Shown here in pieces: positions 1-7,581 of a DNA stretch of 15,042 nucleotides (position 1 is its first letter; the number at the start of each line of letters is the position of its first letter). Origin of the DNA: an uncultured Solobacterium sp. Its GTDB lineage: Bacteria; Bacillota_I; Bacilli_A; Erysipelotrichales; Erysipelotrichaceae. Location of the stretch: assembly GCA_900547815.1 (NCBI GenBank), contig URHY01000057.1, forward strand, positions 1-15,042, read 5' to 3'. Position numbers and translations under genes: made by a program. The notes below the pieces were generated by a model. That model had not been told where the DNA came from. It saw only the letters and a list, made by a program, of their open reading frames with translations, and ran no database searches.

Positions 1-130
1 GCTCTGTAGTGTACTTCTAACTTCAAGAACATGGTAACAAATAAAAGATAAAAAATAAAAGCAAAGCTCATTGCACATTTTAATTCCAATGTGTGCCTTG
101 AAGCAAAGCGGAAAGGAATGATAGGTTAAG
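1..130. other. Left-edge non-coding stretch upstream of truncated repeat gene
   Basis: No gene is supported here. The frame of the following repeat gene is closed by a TAG at 122-124, so that gene cannot extend leftward. One forward frame is open from the window edge to a TAA at 35-37, which could be the tail of an upstream gene but is too short to judge. A weak hairpin (CACATT 74-79 with AATGTG 88-93) and a 7-nt direct repeat GCAAAGC (61-67, 103-109) are present. No signal-peptide coding sequence is visible, although the repeat protein downstream would need one. Confidence 0.4.
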
Positions 131-1555
131 ATGAAGACAAATGCGTTTGTCGATGATTATTATCTAGGTGCTGATGGACAATATGTAACAAGTCGTTGGA
201 TTCGTGTCGATGGTAAAGATTACTATATGAATGCATATGGTAAGATGACTAAGGAAGCTTGGCAAGGAGCTTACTATTTAGGTAAAGATGGAGTCATGGT
301 AAAGAATGACTTTACTCCAGATGGCTATTATGTAGGAGCTAGTGGTACTTATCTAACAAATGCTTGGTTTAAACATGATGGAAAAGACTATTATGTCAAT
401 GGTTCAGGTTTAGTTGTTAAGAATGCTTGGCAAGGTGCTTACTACTTAGGAGCTGATGGAGCTATGGTTAAAGAAGATTTTACTCCAGATGGCTATTATG
501 TTGGTGAATCTGGTGCATATTTGACGAATCAAAAGATTACTGTTTCAGGAAAAGATTATTTTTTAAATGCAACAGGAACATTAGCTAAAAACCAATGGGC
601 AGGGGATTACTATGTTGATTCCAATAACAATCCATTTAAAGAAACATGGGCTGGTTCATATTATTTAGGAGCAGATGGTAAGTATGTTAAAAATCAATTT
701 ACTCCAGATGGCTATTATTGTGGAGCTGATGGTGTTTATGTTACTAATCGTTGGATTAAAGTCGATGGAAAAGATTACTATATGAATGCATCTGGTAAGA
801 TGACAAAAGATGCATGGGTTGGATCTTACTATCTAGGAAGTGATGGAGCTATGCTTACAGATACATATACTCCAGATGGATATTATGTGGATGAAAATGG
901 GTTATGGACACCTTCAAAATGGGTTCAATCTGGTGGTAATTGGTGTTATAGGCATTCGGATGGAACGCATACTATAAATGATTTTGAGGTGATTGGATCT
1001 CAAACGTATTATTTTGATTCAAATGGCTATATGGTAACAGGTTGGAAACAGCTTGGATCCAATTGGTATTATTTTAATGGCTCTGGTATCATGGTTCAGA
1101 ATAATTGGGCTGGTAATTATTATTTTGATGGTGATGGCAAAATGGTACGTGATCGTTGGATTGGTAATTATTATGTTGGTTCAGATGGTTGTATGCTCAC
1201 AAATCGCTGGATTGGTAATTACTATGTAGGTTCAAATGGACTTATGGTTACAGGATGGCAATGTATTTCTGGACAATGGTATTATTTTGATTCGAATGGT
1301 ATTTATCAAACGGGTGAACGCTATCTAGGTGGAGAATATTATTATTTCAATGCTCAAGGTGTAATGCAGACAGGTACAGCAGAAGATGGTTGGGAATATA
1401 ATAGTTCTGGACAGAGAATGGTATATTGGTCAAGAAGATCAACAAATCCTGTATATCATCGTACTCCAGATAATATTAGATCTTATAATTTAGTTCGTGG
1501 AACATATTCTCAGGCGATTGCGGCTGGTAAAACAAATCGTTGTAAAAATTGTTAG
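131..1555 (+). CDS. Cell-wall (choline-type) binding repeat protein, 5'-truncated, no signal peptide
   Basis: The 474-residue product is almost entirely tandem aromatic/glycine repeats of about 20 residues (patterns such as TPDGYYVGADG, GKDYYMNASGKM and GSNWYYFNGSG), the signature of choline/glucan-binding repeats (PF01473 and relatives) that dock secreted proteins on decorated cell-wall polymers. It has no signal peptide and no catalytic domain. The start Met lies inside a repeat unit (MKTNAFVDDYYLGADG resembles internal units such as MLTNTFTPDGFYVGSDG), and an in-frame TAG sits just upstream (122-124). The simplest reading is loss of the 5' part of a longer secreted protein. A purine-rich stretch at 111-117 is about 13 nt from the ATG, far for a ribosome site. 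The last 45 residues (about 430-474) form a different module ending CKNC, like the small cysteine module that ends many Firmicute surface proteins, but its first expected Cys is Asn448. The repeats are closely related to those of the NlpC/P60 gene at 7686-9797. Expression and export of this remnant are doubtful. Confidence 0.7.
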   Translation: MKTNAFVDDYYLGADGQYVTSRWIRVDGKDYYMNAYGKMTKEAWQGAYYLGKDGVMVKNDFTPDGYYVGASGTYLTNAWFKHDGKDYYVNGSGLVVKNAWQGAYYLGADGAMVKEDFTPDGYYVGESGAYLTNQKITVSGKDYFLNATGTLAKNQWAGDYYVDSNNNPFKETWAGSYYLGADGKYVKNQFTPDGYYCGADGVYVTNRWIKVDGKDYYMNASGKMTKDAWVGSYYLGSDGAMLTDTYTPDGYYVDENGLWTPSKWVQSGGNWCYRHSDGTHTINDFEVIGSQTYYFDSNGYMVTGWKQLGSNWYYFNGSGIMVQNNWAGNYYFDGDGKMVRDRWIGNYYVGSDGCMLTNRWIGNYYVGSNGLMVTGWQCISGQWYYFDSNGIYQTGERYLGGEYYYFNAQGVMQTGTAEDGWEYNSSGQRMVYWSRRSTNPVYHRTPDNIRSYNLVRGTYSQAIAAGKTNRCKNC

Positions 1556-1562
1556 TCATCAT

Positions 1563-1590
1563 AGAACTTCTCTTTTTGAGAAGTTCTTTA
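1563..1590 (+). terminator. Intrinsic terminator after repeat gene
   Basis: A perfect 10-bp stem (AGAACTTCTC 1563-1572 with GAGAAGTTCT 1578-1587) with a five-T loop is followed by a short T run. It begins 8 nt after the stop codon of the repeat protein. The tail is short, so termination may be partial. Confidence 0.75.
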
Positions 1591-1647
1591 ATAGAAATGA
1601 GATTTGTTTTAAGTATAAATGCTATTTTCGTATTAAATGTTATAGAG

Positions 1648-1653
1648 TATAAT
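1648..1653 (+). promoter_or_regulatory. Candidate -10 box of the darTG promoter
   Basis: A perfect TATAAT sits 22 nt upstream of the darT ATG. The -35 position (about 1625-1630, TTTTCG) is a poor match to TTGACA. The box lies between two arms of a 6-bp inverted repeat (GCTATT 1621-1626, AATAGC 1651-1656). Toxin-antitoxin promoters are often autoregulated, so the repeat could be an operator, but it is short. Confidence 0.45.
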
Positions 1654-1675
1654 AGCAATAGGTAGGTGAGAATGA

Positions 1676-2296
1676 ATGTGTAGGGTTTCCGATAGATATA
1701 CAAGTATTTATTGTTTGTATAATATAAACTCGTTAAGTAATCTAAAGAGTATAATGCAGTATGGTATATTATCAAAAAATTTATTAAAAAAACTAAATAT
1801 ACAGAATACAGATATATCAAATTTATCAGTATAGAACATAAGAGACTTTAAAAGAGTACCTAACCATGGTCCGTTGCATGATTATGCAAATCTATATTTT
1901 GATGCAAGAAATCCTATGTTGTATTATTTAGTACATAATAAAGATATTGATACATTATGTATACTATGTATTGATAAAAGAGTATTAGACTTACCAGAAA
2001 CTGTTGTTACAGACAGAAATGCCGCAGCTTCGTTAGCAATTTTTGAGTCGCCTGATAAAGCGTTAGAATTATTAAATTTTGGTGTTATATTGAGTCAAAG
2101 TTGGGATGATAAAGACTCTTTAAAAAAAGATGAAAAAAAGAAAATCAAATGTGCAGAAGTTTTGATTCTAAATAAAGTACCAATAGAATATATATTGTGT
2201 GTAAAGGTTGGATCAGAAAAAGCAAAACAAAGAATTGAAGAATTAAATTTAGGGTTGCCTATTTATTTAGATAGAAATTTATTTTTTAATAGATAA
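1676..2296 (+). pseudogene. darT: DarT DNA ADP-ribosyltransferase toxin, disrupted by amber codon 53
   Basis: Translating from the ATG at 1676 (AGGTGAG ribosome site at 1664-1670) gives a 206-codon frame colinear with DarT (DUF4433), broken only by TAG at 1832-1834. DarT toxins use NAD+ to ADP-ribosylate thymidine in single-stranded DNA, blocking replication. Before the stop is an N-terminal segment of the expected kind (NSLSNLKSIMQYGIL). After it come the DarT hallmarks PLHDYANLYFDARNPMLY, VVTDRNAAAS, and Glu161 in KCAEVLI, where the catalytic Glu is expected. Arg56, just after the stop, fits the conserved catalytic Arg. Against Thermus DarT recalled from memory (IQERR before KVP), the stop aligns with the Gln, so CAG to TAG is a likely origin. 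The remaining frame from TTG 1874 (140 aa) has no ribosome site and lacks the NAD-binding N-terminus. TAG ends several other genes in this window, so it is a true stop here. The antitoxin starts 21 nt downstream and is intact. Confidence 0.85.
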
Positions 2297-2317
2297 TAAG
2301 GAAGGAGGAGATACTAA

Positions 2318-3418
2318 ATGGTAGTTGTTAAAATTGGTAATATTTTTGAATCCACACAAAAAGTGTTAGTAAATACTGTGAATTGTGTGGGAGTTATGGG
2401 AAAAGGAATAGCTCAAATTTTCAAGAAGAATTATCCAGCAATGTTCGAACAATATAAAGTGATGTGTGATCATAAAAAAATTGTTCCTGGTATACTGTAT
2501 CCATATTATGAGAATGATGAAGTTAAAGTATTGAATTTTCCTACAAAACAACATTGGAGGTCTCCTTCAAAATTAGAATATATTATTCAAGGATTGGATT
2601 GGTTTGTTGAAAATTACGAAGAACTAAAGATTACATCCATTGCATTTCCTCCATTGGGATGCGGGAATGGTGGCCTTGAATGGTCTAGTGTTGGGCCGAT
2701 TATGTATCAAAAATTAAAAGAGCTACCGATTGATATAGAAATTTATGCTCCTTTTGGAGTTTCTAAAAAAGAAATTACAGAAGAGTATTTGAGAAATGCA
2801 TTAAATTTTAGTTTTAAACAAGGTGTTAAACATGAAAGCTTTAACAAAAATTGGTTATTAGTGCTATATTTAATAAAATGTTTGAGTGTTTCTAAATATA
2901 GTTTAAAAGTTGGTAGAACTGTATTTCAAAAAATTTGTTACATTTTGGAAAGATATGGGACGAATTTAGATTTAAAATTTGAAAAGGGAACATATGGTCC
3001 GTATTCTCCGGATATTAAAAGAATGTATACAATTTTATCAAACAATAATTTGATGCATGAACAAGAACATGGAAATTCTATTTTAATTTTTGTTACAGAT
3101 GAATTTAAAATAGATAAAGATGCGTATTCAAAAGAAGATAAGGAGAACGTGAATAAAACTTATAGATTGTTTCAACGAATCAAAGATGCTTCTCAGGCAG
3201 AAATGATAACAACAATTTTATATTCTTATGATCAGTTGATGATTGATAATGAAAAGGTCAATGAGGATCAATTATATGAATATATTGCAGATTGGAAAAA
3301 GCGGTTTAATACAATTGAAAATGAACAACAGATTCGCGAATTATCTAGATATTTAACTTCACGTAAGTTTATTCATATTGATTATTCGATGGGAATAAAG
3401 GGGGATTTGTATTTTTGA
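2318..3418 (+). CDS. darG: DarG macrodomain antitoxin (DNA ADP-ribosylglycohydrolase)
   Basis: The 366-residue protein has an N-terminal macrodomain (about 1-155) with the ADP-ribose-binding Asn22 and glycine loop in NTVNCVGVMGKGIA, Lys77 in LNFPTKQHW near the known DarG catalytic lysine, and the PPLGCGNGGLEW loop (111-122). DarG removes ADP-ribose from DNA, reversing DarT damage; its C-terminal domain also binds DarT directly. Here residues about 160-366 form that C-terminal part, with a winged-helix-like region around TYGPYSPD (about 225-232). A very strong ribosome site (AAGGAGGAG 2302-2310) precedes the ATG, stronger than that of darT, which fits the antitoxin excess typical of these pairs. 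The gene follows darT by 21 nt and presumably shares its promoter. With darT broken the antitoxin has no cognate toxin in cis, yet it shows no frame damage, suggesting recent toxin loss or another use such as protection from other DarT enzymes. Confidence 0.9.
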   Translation: MVVVKIGNIFESTQKVLVNTVNCVGVMGKGIAQIFKKNYPAMFEQYKVMCDHKKIVPGILYPYYENDEVKVLNFPTKQHWRSPSKLEYIIQGLDWFVENYEELKITSIAFPPLGCGNGGLEWSSVGPIMYQKLKELPIDIEIYAPFGVSKKEITEEYLRNALNFSFKQGVKHESFNKNWLLVLYLIKCLSVSKYSLKVGRTVFQKICYILERYGTNLDLKFEKGTYGPYSPDIKRMYTILSNNNLMHEQEHGNSILIFVTDEFKIDKDAYSKEDKENVNKTYRLFQRIKDASQAEMITTILYSYDQLMIDNEKVNEDQLYEYIADWKKRFNTIENEQQIRELSRYLTSRKFIHIDYSMGIKGDLYF

Positions 3419-3506
3419 TTGAACTAGAATTAAATTGTTGAGAACAAATGATAATTCATATACTTTTATAATTATTTATTTAGCCTTTATACTCATCCAA
3501 TATGAG

Positions 3507-3530
3507 AGTCAGACATTGTCTGACTTTTTT
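3507..3530 (+). terminator. Intrinsic terminator after darG
   Basis: A perfect 8-bp stem AGTCAGAC (3507-3514) / GTCTGACT (3518-3525) with an ATT loop runs into six T (3525-3530). It ends the darTG unit about 90 nt after the darG stop and separates it from the lic promoter. Confidence 0.85.
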
Positions 3531-3531
3531 G

Positions 3532-3560
3532 TTGCATTCTTTTTCTTTTTATACTACAAT
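3532..3560 (+). promoter_or_regulatory. Candidate promoter of the choline (lic-type) operon
   Basis: TTGCAT (3532-3537), a 17-nt spacer and TACAAT (3555-3560) give a plausible sigma-A promoter with a weak -35. A second possible -10 (TATACT, 3550-3555) overlaps it. It starts right at the end of the darG terminator and lies about 30 nt upstream of the first lic gene. Confidence 0.5.
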
Positions 3561-3588
3561 GTTCACATAACGAGGTGAAAACGATAAT

Positions 3589-5349
3589 ATGAACATAGTG
3601 GATAAGAGTGTTTTAAAGAAAATATATGAGTTTGGTAAGATGAGTCAGCGTCAATTGGCAGATGCATGTGACTTTTCTTTGGGGAAGATCAATCAGTCGA
3701 TTCAATTTCTTCAAAATAATGAATATATCGATTTGAATTGGAATCTTACAGATCAAAGTAGGAATTTGATTGAATCGTTTAAACCAAAGAGGGCCATCAT
3801 TTTGGCGGCTGGTTTAGGTATGCGTATGGTTCCTATTAATACGGAGGTGCCTAAGGCTTTATTGAAAGTGAAAGGTGAAACATTAATTGAGCGCTTGATT
3901 TGTCAGCTTCATGAAGCGGGTGTGTATGACATTAAGGTTGTCGTTGGTTTTATGAAGGAAGAATTTGAGTTCTTGATGGATGAATACAATGTGGATTTGG
4001 TTTGTAACATGGAATATGCAAGAAAGAATAATATGTATTCTTTGAGTCTTGTGTCATCGAATTTGGCAAATACGTATATTGTTCCTTGTGATATTTGGTG
4101 TGAAAAAAATCCGTTTAGTGCTTGTGAATTGTATTCTTGGTACATGATTAAAAATGAGGAAACATTGAATACTTCGGTTCGCTTAAATAAAAAGTTTGAG
4201 CTTGTGAAGACAAAGATGAATGAAGTGGGGGATACAATGATTGGTATTTCTTATATTTCATTTGAGGATGCGCCTTTTGTTTCAAAACGTATAGATGAGA
4301 TGTCTTGTCAAAGGGAGTATGAGCATTCTTTTTGGGAAGATGCTTTGTATGAAAAGGATAAGATGATTGTAGCTCCTTATGTATTTGATCAGGCGTTTGA
4401 AGTGAATACATATGAGCAGTTAAGGGACTTGGATGAGGATACGGAAACGTTGAATTCAGAATTGATGCATATTATTGGGGATACGCTTGGTTGTAAGTTG
4501 AGTGATATTCAATCGATTTATCCTTTAAAGAAAGGGATGACGAATCGTTCGTTTAGTTTTGCGGTTCATTCAAAACGATATATAATGCGTGTTCCGGGTG
4601 AGGGTACGGATAAGTTGATTAATCGAAGACATGAGTACGATGTATATCAGGTCATTAAGGATGAGCATATTTGTGATCCTGTTATTTATATGAATCCGGA
4701 TAATGGATATAAGATTACAGAATATATTGAGGATGCGCATGCGTGTGATCCTAGTTGTTTTGGAGATGTGAGTGAGTGCATGAAAAAGCTTCGTGCTTTT
4801 CATAATAAAAAGCTTGTGGTATCTCATACGTTTGAAGTGTTTGATGAATTGGAGAAGTATGAATCGTATTGGCAGGGTACTCCTAGTATTTATAGGGATT
4901 ATAAAGAGACAAAGAAACATATTTATGAATTAAAAAAATTTGTGGATGGACAACCTAAAGAGTGGGGATTATCGCATATTGATTCGGTTCCAGATAATTT
5001 CTTGTTTTCAAAAGATTCTTTGTATTTAATTGATTGGGAATATGCGGGTATGCAAGATCAGCATATTGATATTGCGATGTTTGCGATTTATTCCATGTAT
5101 GATCGTAATGATGTTGAGACTTTGATTGATTTGTATTTTGACAATGAATGTGATGATATGGTTCGTATTAAGATCTATGCATATATTGCGATTTGTGGTT
5201 TATTGTGGAGCAACTGGTGTGAGTATAAACGTAACTTAGGAGTAGAGTTTGGTGAATATTCATTGAAACAATATCGTTATGCCAAGGAATATTATCGTTT
5301 GGTGAAGAAAATGTTAGAGGAAAGAGGAATGTGTTTATGTTCAAAGTAG
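3589..5349 (+). CDS. Fusion: winged helix / phosphocholine cytidylyltransferase / choline kinase (LicC-LicA type)
   Basis: Three modules fit in 586 residues. Residues 1-60 look like a winged helix (KMSQRQLADACDFSLGKIN, then a wing-like NEYIDLNWNLT). Residues about 67-290 are a nucleotidyltransferase with the LAAGLGMRM loop (72-80) and PKALLKVKGE (88-97), then a LicC-like NNMYSLSLV segment; this domain is expected to make CDP-choline from phosphocholine and CTP. Residues about 295-586 are a choline/ethanolamine kinase (LicA-like) with the Brenner-type catalytic loop H463-I-D465...N470 and metal-binding D482-W-E484. One protein could therefore phosphorylate choline and activate it. The role of the N-terminal helix-turn-helix is unknown: DNA binding with autoregulation, or protein contact. 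GAGGTGA (3572-3578) sits 10 nt before the ATG. The gene heads an operon and overlaps licC. Because LicC acts on the product of the LicA domain, the fusion order is reversed relative to the pathway. Substrate specificity (choline or ethanolamine) cannot be fixed from sequence. Confidence 0.88.
   Translation: MNIVDKSVLKKIYEFGKMSQRQLADACDFSLGKINQSIQFLQNNEYIDLNWNLTDQSRNLIESFKPKRAIILAAGLGMRMVPINTEVPKALLKVKGETLIERLICQLHEAGVYDIKVVVGFMKEEFEFLMDEYNVDLVCNMEYARKNNMYSLSLVSSNLANTYIVPCDIWCEKNPFSACELYSWYMIKNEETLNTSVRLNKKFELVKTKMNEVGDTMIGISYISFEDAPFVSKRIDEMSCQREYEHSFWEDALYEKDKMIVAPYVFDQAFEVNTYEQLRDLDEDTETLNSELMHIIGDTLGCKLSDIQSIYPLKKGMTNRSFSFAVHSKRYIMRVPGEGTDKLINRRHEYDVYQVIKDEHICDPVIYMNPDNGYKITEYIEDAHACDPSCFGDVSECMKKLRAFHNKKLVVSHTFEVFDELEKYESYWQGTPSIYRDYKETKKHIYELKKFVDGQPKEWGLSHIDSVPDNFLFSKDSLYLIDWEYAGMQDQHIDIAMFAIYSMYDRNDVETLIDLYFDNECDDMVRIKIYAYIAICGLLWSNWCEYKRNLGVEFGEYSLKQYRYAKEYYRLVKKMLEERGMCLCSK
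5323..5327 (+). promoter_or_regulatory. Ribosome site that selects the licC ATG at 5337
   Basis: AGAGG at 5323-5327 is 9 nt from ATG 5337 but only 3 nt from the upstream in-frame GTG 5331. The ATG is therefore preferred, and the product begins MFKVERAIIMAAG. Confidence 0.6.
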
Positions 5350-6056
5350 AAAGAGCCATTATTATGGCGGCTGGATTTGGTTCTCGTATGAGTCCATTGA
5401 CTTTAGAAACACCTAAGCCATTAGTCAAAGTAAATGGTGTAAGAATGATTGATACTGTCATTGATGCGTTGCATAAGAATGGTATTTATGAAATTTATGT
5501 GGTTGTAGGGTATTTGAAAGAGAAGTTTTATGGTTTACAAAGGGAGTATGAGGGTTTAAAAGTAATTGATAATCCTTATTTTGATACTTGTAACAATATT
5601 GCCTCTTTATATGTGGCTAGAGACCACCTTTCAAATGCGATTATTTTAGATGGGGATCAAATTATTTTTAATCCGGACATCTTAAAGCCTGAGTTTGAGC
5701 GTTCTGGCTATAACAGTGTATATGTAGAGAATGGAACGGATGAATGGCTGCAACAAGTAGAGAATGGGATTGTCACTTCTTGTAGTCGTACGGGTGGTTT
5801 AAAGGGTTGGCAACTTTATAGTATTTCAAGATGGAATGAAAAGGATGCTCAACAATTAAAGTTGGATTTGGAGTATGAGTTTGATGTAAAACAGAATCGT
5901 CAAATTTATTGGGATGATGTCGCAATGTTTTGTCATCCAGAACACTACCAATTGGGTGTTATGCCAATGAAAAAAGAAGATGTTATTGAGATTGATGGTT
6001 TGGATGAATTGATTGCGATAGATCCAAACTACAGGGGGTATAAGAATGAAAAATAA
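5337..6056 (+). CDS. licC: CTP:phosphocholine cytidylyltransferase LicC
   Basis: The 239-residue, single-domain nucleotidyltransferase is close in length to pneumococcal LicC. It shows the nucleotide-binding loop MAAGFGSRM (10-18), the PKPLVKVNG segment (26-34), NNIASLYVA where LicC has its choline-pocket NNFYSLYLV, metal-binding Asp105/Asp107 in LDGDQ, and a WDD (192-194) near the C-terminus matching the YWDN of LicC. It catalyses phosphocholine + CTP to CDP-choline and pyrophosphate in the cytoplasm. The gene overlaps the upstream fusion gene by 13 nt and the transporter gene by 11 nt, so translation is probably coupled. It is the second cytidylyltransferase domain in this operon. The two are clearly divergent (for example LDGD here against VPCD in the fusion), so they may differ in substrate, such as phosphocholine and another phosphorylated alcohol, or one may be regulatory. 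Confidence 0.88.
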   Translation: MFKVERAIIMAAGFGSRMSPLTLETPKPLVKVNGVRMIDTVIDALHKNGIYEIYVVVGYLKEKFYGLQREYEGLKVIDNPYFDTCNNIASLYVARDHLSNAIILDGDQIIFNPDILKPEFERSGYNSVYVENGTDEWLQQVENGIVTSCSRTGGLKGWQLYSISRWNEKDAQQLKLDLEYEFDVKQNRQIYWDDVAMFCHPEHYQLGVMPMKKEDVIEIDGLDELIAIDPNYRGYKNEK

Positions 6057-7554
6057 AGTCGATTGGATGATCACATTACTACCTTTGTGTATTATTGTTG
6101 CGTTATGTGTTGTGTTTTTTGTAGCACCAGAACAGTCGAATGTAATATTAAGTCAGGTTCGTTTCTTCTTTGGTGATACATTTGGAAGTTATTATTTGAT
6201 TATAGGATTAGGAATTTTCTTGTTGTCGATTTATATCGCTTTTTCTAAATTTGGTGATATTGTTCTTGGAGAGAAGAATGAAAAGCCAAAATATTCTTTC
6301 TTTGCGTGGGGTTCTATGATGTTTACTTGCGGTCTTGCCGCCGATATTTTATTCTATTCTTTTTCTGAATGGGTTATGTATGCATCGGATCCTCATATAA
6401 AAGAAATGGGAAGTATTCAACAATGGGCAGGGGTATATCCTTTGTTTCATTGGAGTTTGATTCCTTGGAGTTTTTATTTAGTATTAGCCGTTGCCTTTGG
6501 ATTTATGCTTCATGTAAGAAAAAGAAATCGTCAAAAGTATTCAGAGGCATGTCGTCCATTGCTTGGTAAATATACGGATAAATGGCCTGGTAGAGTGATT
6601 GACTTATTAGCCGTATTTGCGCTTCTTGCAGGAACAGCTACTACATTTAGTGTTGCCACTCCTTTAATGGCAACAATTATTCAAGACTTGTTCCATTTAA
6701 CTGTAAGTCGTACAGCTATTAATATTGTAATTCTAATCATTACATGTATTGTATATACATATTCATTACTACATGGTTTTAAAGGAATTAGTCGTTTGGC
6801 AAACCTTTGTATCTATTTCTTCTTTGGTTTATTAGCCTTCGTCTTATTATTTGGTGGACAAGCTCGTTATATTATTGAAACGGGATTGACTTCTTTGGGT
6901 ACTATGGTAGAAAACTTCATTGGTCTTTCTACTTTTACAGATCCATTAAGAAATACCAACTTCCCACAAAATTGGACCATTTATTATTGGGCTTATTGGA
7001 TGGTATGGTGTGTGGCTGCTCCATTCTTTATTGGAAGTATTTCTAGAGGTAGAACGATTCGTCAAACCATTCTTGGTGGATATATTTTTGGGGCTGGTTC
7101 GACCATCATTAGTTTTATTGTATTAGGAAATTATTCAATGGGTCTTCAGATGCATGGTGTGGCTGATTTTATGGCGCAATATGCACAAAATGGTGATTTA
7201 TACGGCATGATTGTCAATATTATTAAAACGCTTCCTTGTGCTCCAGTAGTCATGGTTGCCGTATTATTTACAATGATTGCCTTTTATGCGACTAGCTTTG
7301 ATTCGATTGCACTTACGGCATCTTGTTATTGTTATCACGAATTGGCTGAGAATGAGATGCCTCATAGATCGTTGCAGCTCATGTGGTGTATCTTATTGAT
7401 TTTGTTGCCAATCGCATTATTGTTTGCGCAAAGTTCTATGAACAATTTACAAAGTGTTAGTATTATCGCAGCTTTCCCTATTGATATAGTGATTGTGATG
7501 ATTGCCCTTAGTTTTTTAAGGGATGCAAAAAAATATTTGGAGAAGAAAAATTAG
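6046..7554 (+). CDS. BCCT-family choline/betaine-type transporter
   Basis: The 502-residue integral membrane protein has about 12 hydrophobic segments and the BCCT signature region at residues 310-339 (WTIYYWAYW, then SISRGRTIR), where aromatic residues form the cage for the quaternary ammonium of choline, betaine or carnitine. In the operon with choline kinase and cytidylyltransferase its likely job is choline import for CDP-choline synthesis, a role filled by the unrelated LicB permease in Streptococcus and Haemophilus. The glycine stretch of the unwound helix, GMGIG in many choline and betaine carriers, reads G96-L-A-A-D100 here, which could alter coupling or specificity. The ATG is preceded by AGGGGG (6033-6038) at 7 nt and overlaps licC by 11 nt. 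The N- and C-terminal tails are short, so the long osmosensing tails of BetP-type carriers are absent, consistent with nutrient uptake. Confidence 0.88.
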   Translation: MKNKVDWMITLLPLCIIVALCVVFFVAPEQSNVILSQVRFFFGDTFGSYYLIIGLGIFLLSIYIAFSKFGDIVLGEKNEKPKYSFFAWGSMMFTCGLAADILFYSFSEWVMYASDPHIKEMGSIQQWAGVYPLFHWSLIPWSFYLVLAVAFGFMLHVRKRNRQKYSEACRPLLGKYTDKWPGRVIDLLAVFALLAGTATTFSVATPLMATIIQDLFHLTVSRTAINIVILIITCIVYTYSLLHGFKGISRLANLCIYFFFGLLAFVLLFGGQARYIIETGLTSLGTMVENFIGLSTFTDPLRNTNFPQNWTIYYWAYWMVWCVAAPFFIGSISRGRTIRQTILGGYIFGAGSTIISFIVLGNYSMGLQMHGVADFMAQYAQNGDLYGMIVNIIKTLPCAPVVMVAVLFTMIAFYATSFDSIALTASCYCYHELAENEMPHRSLQLMWCILLILLPIALLFAQSSMNNLQSVSIIAAFPIDIVIVMIALSFLRDAKKYLEKKN

Positions 7555-7575
7555 AGTACCTTTTGGTACTCTTAT
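7553..7575 (+). terminator. Terminator of the choline operon
   Basis: A perfect 8-bp stem AGAGTACC (7553-7560) / GGTACTCT (7565-7572) with a TTTT loop is followed by TATTT. It overlaps the transporter's own TAG stop codon. The T tail is broken by an A, so read-through is possible. Confidence 0.65.
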
Positions 7576-7581
7576 TTGTTG

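Noticed and set aside
1476..1820. Minus-strand 114-codon ORF rich in Tyr, Leu and Ile
   Set aside because: It is antisense to the ends of two better-supported genes and to their terminator and promoter; its composition reflects AT-rich DNA read backwards.
1874..2296. DarT read as a complete 140-aa protein from TTG 1874
   Set aside because: No ribosome site, and it lacks the N-terminal third of the fold; the frame continues upstream past one TAG to a proper ATG with ribosome site at 1676.
5331..5336. GTG start for licC
   Set aside because: Only 3 nt from the ribosome site; ATG 5337 has normal spacing and gives a LicC-like N-terminus.
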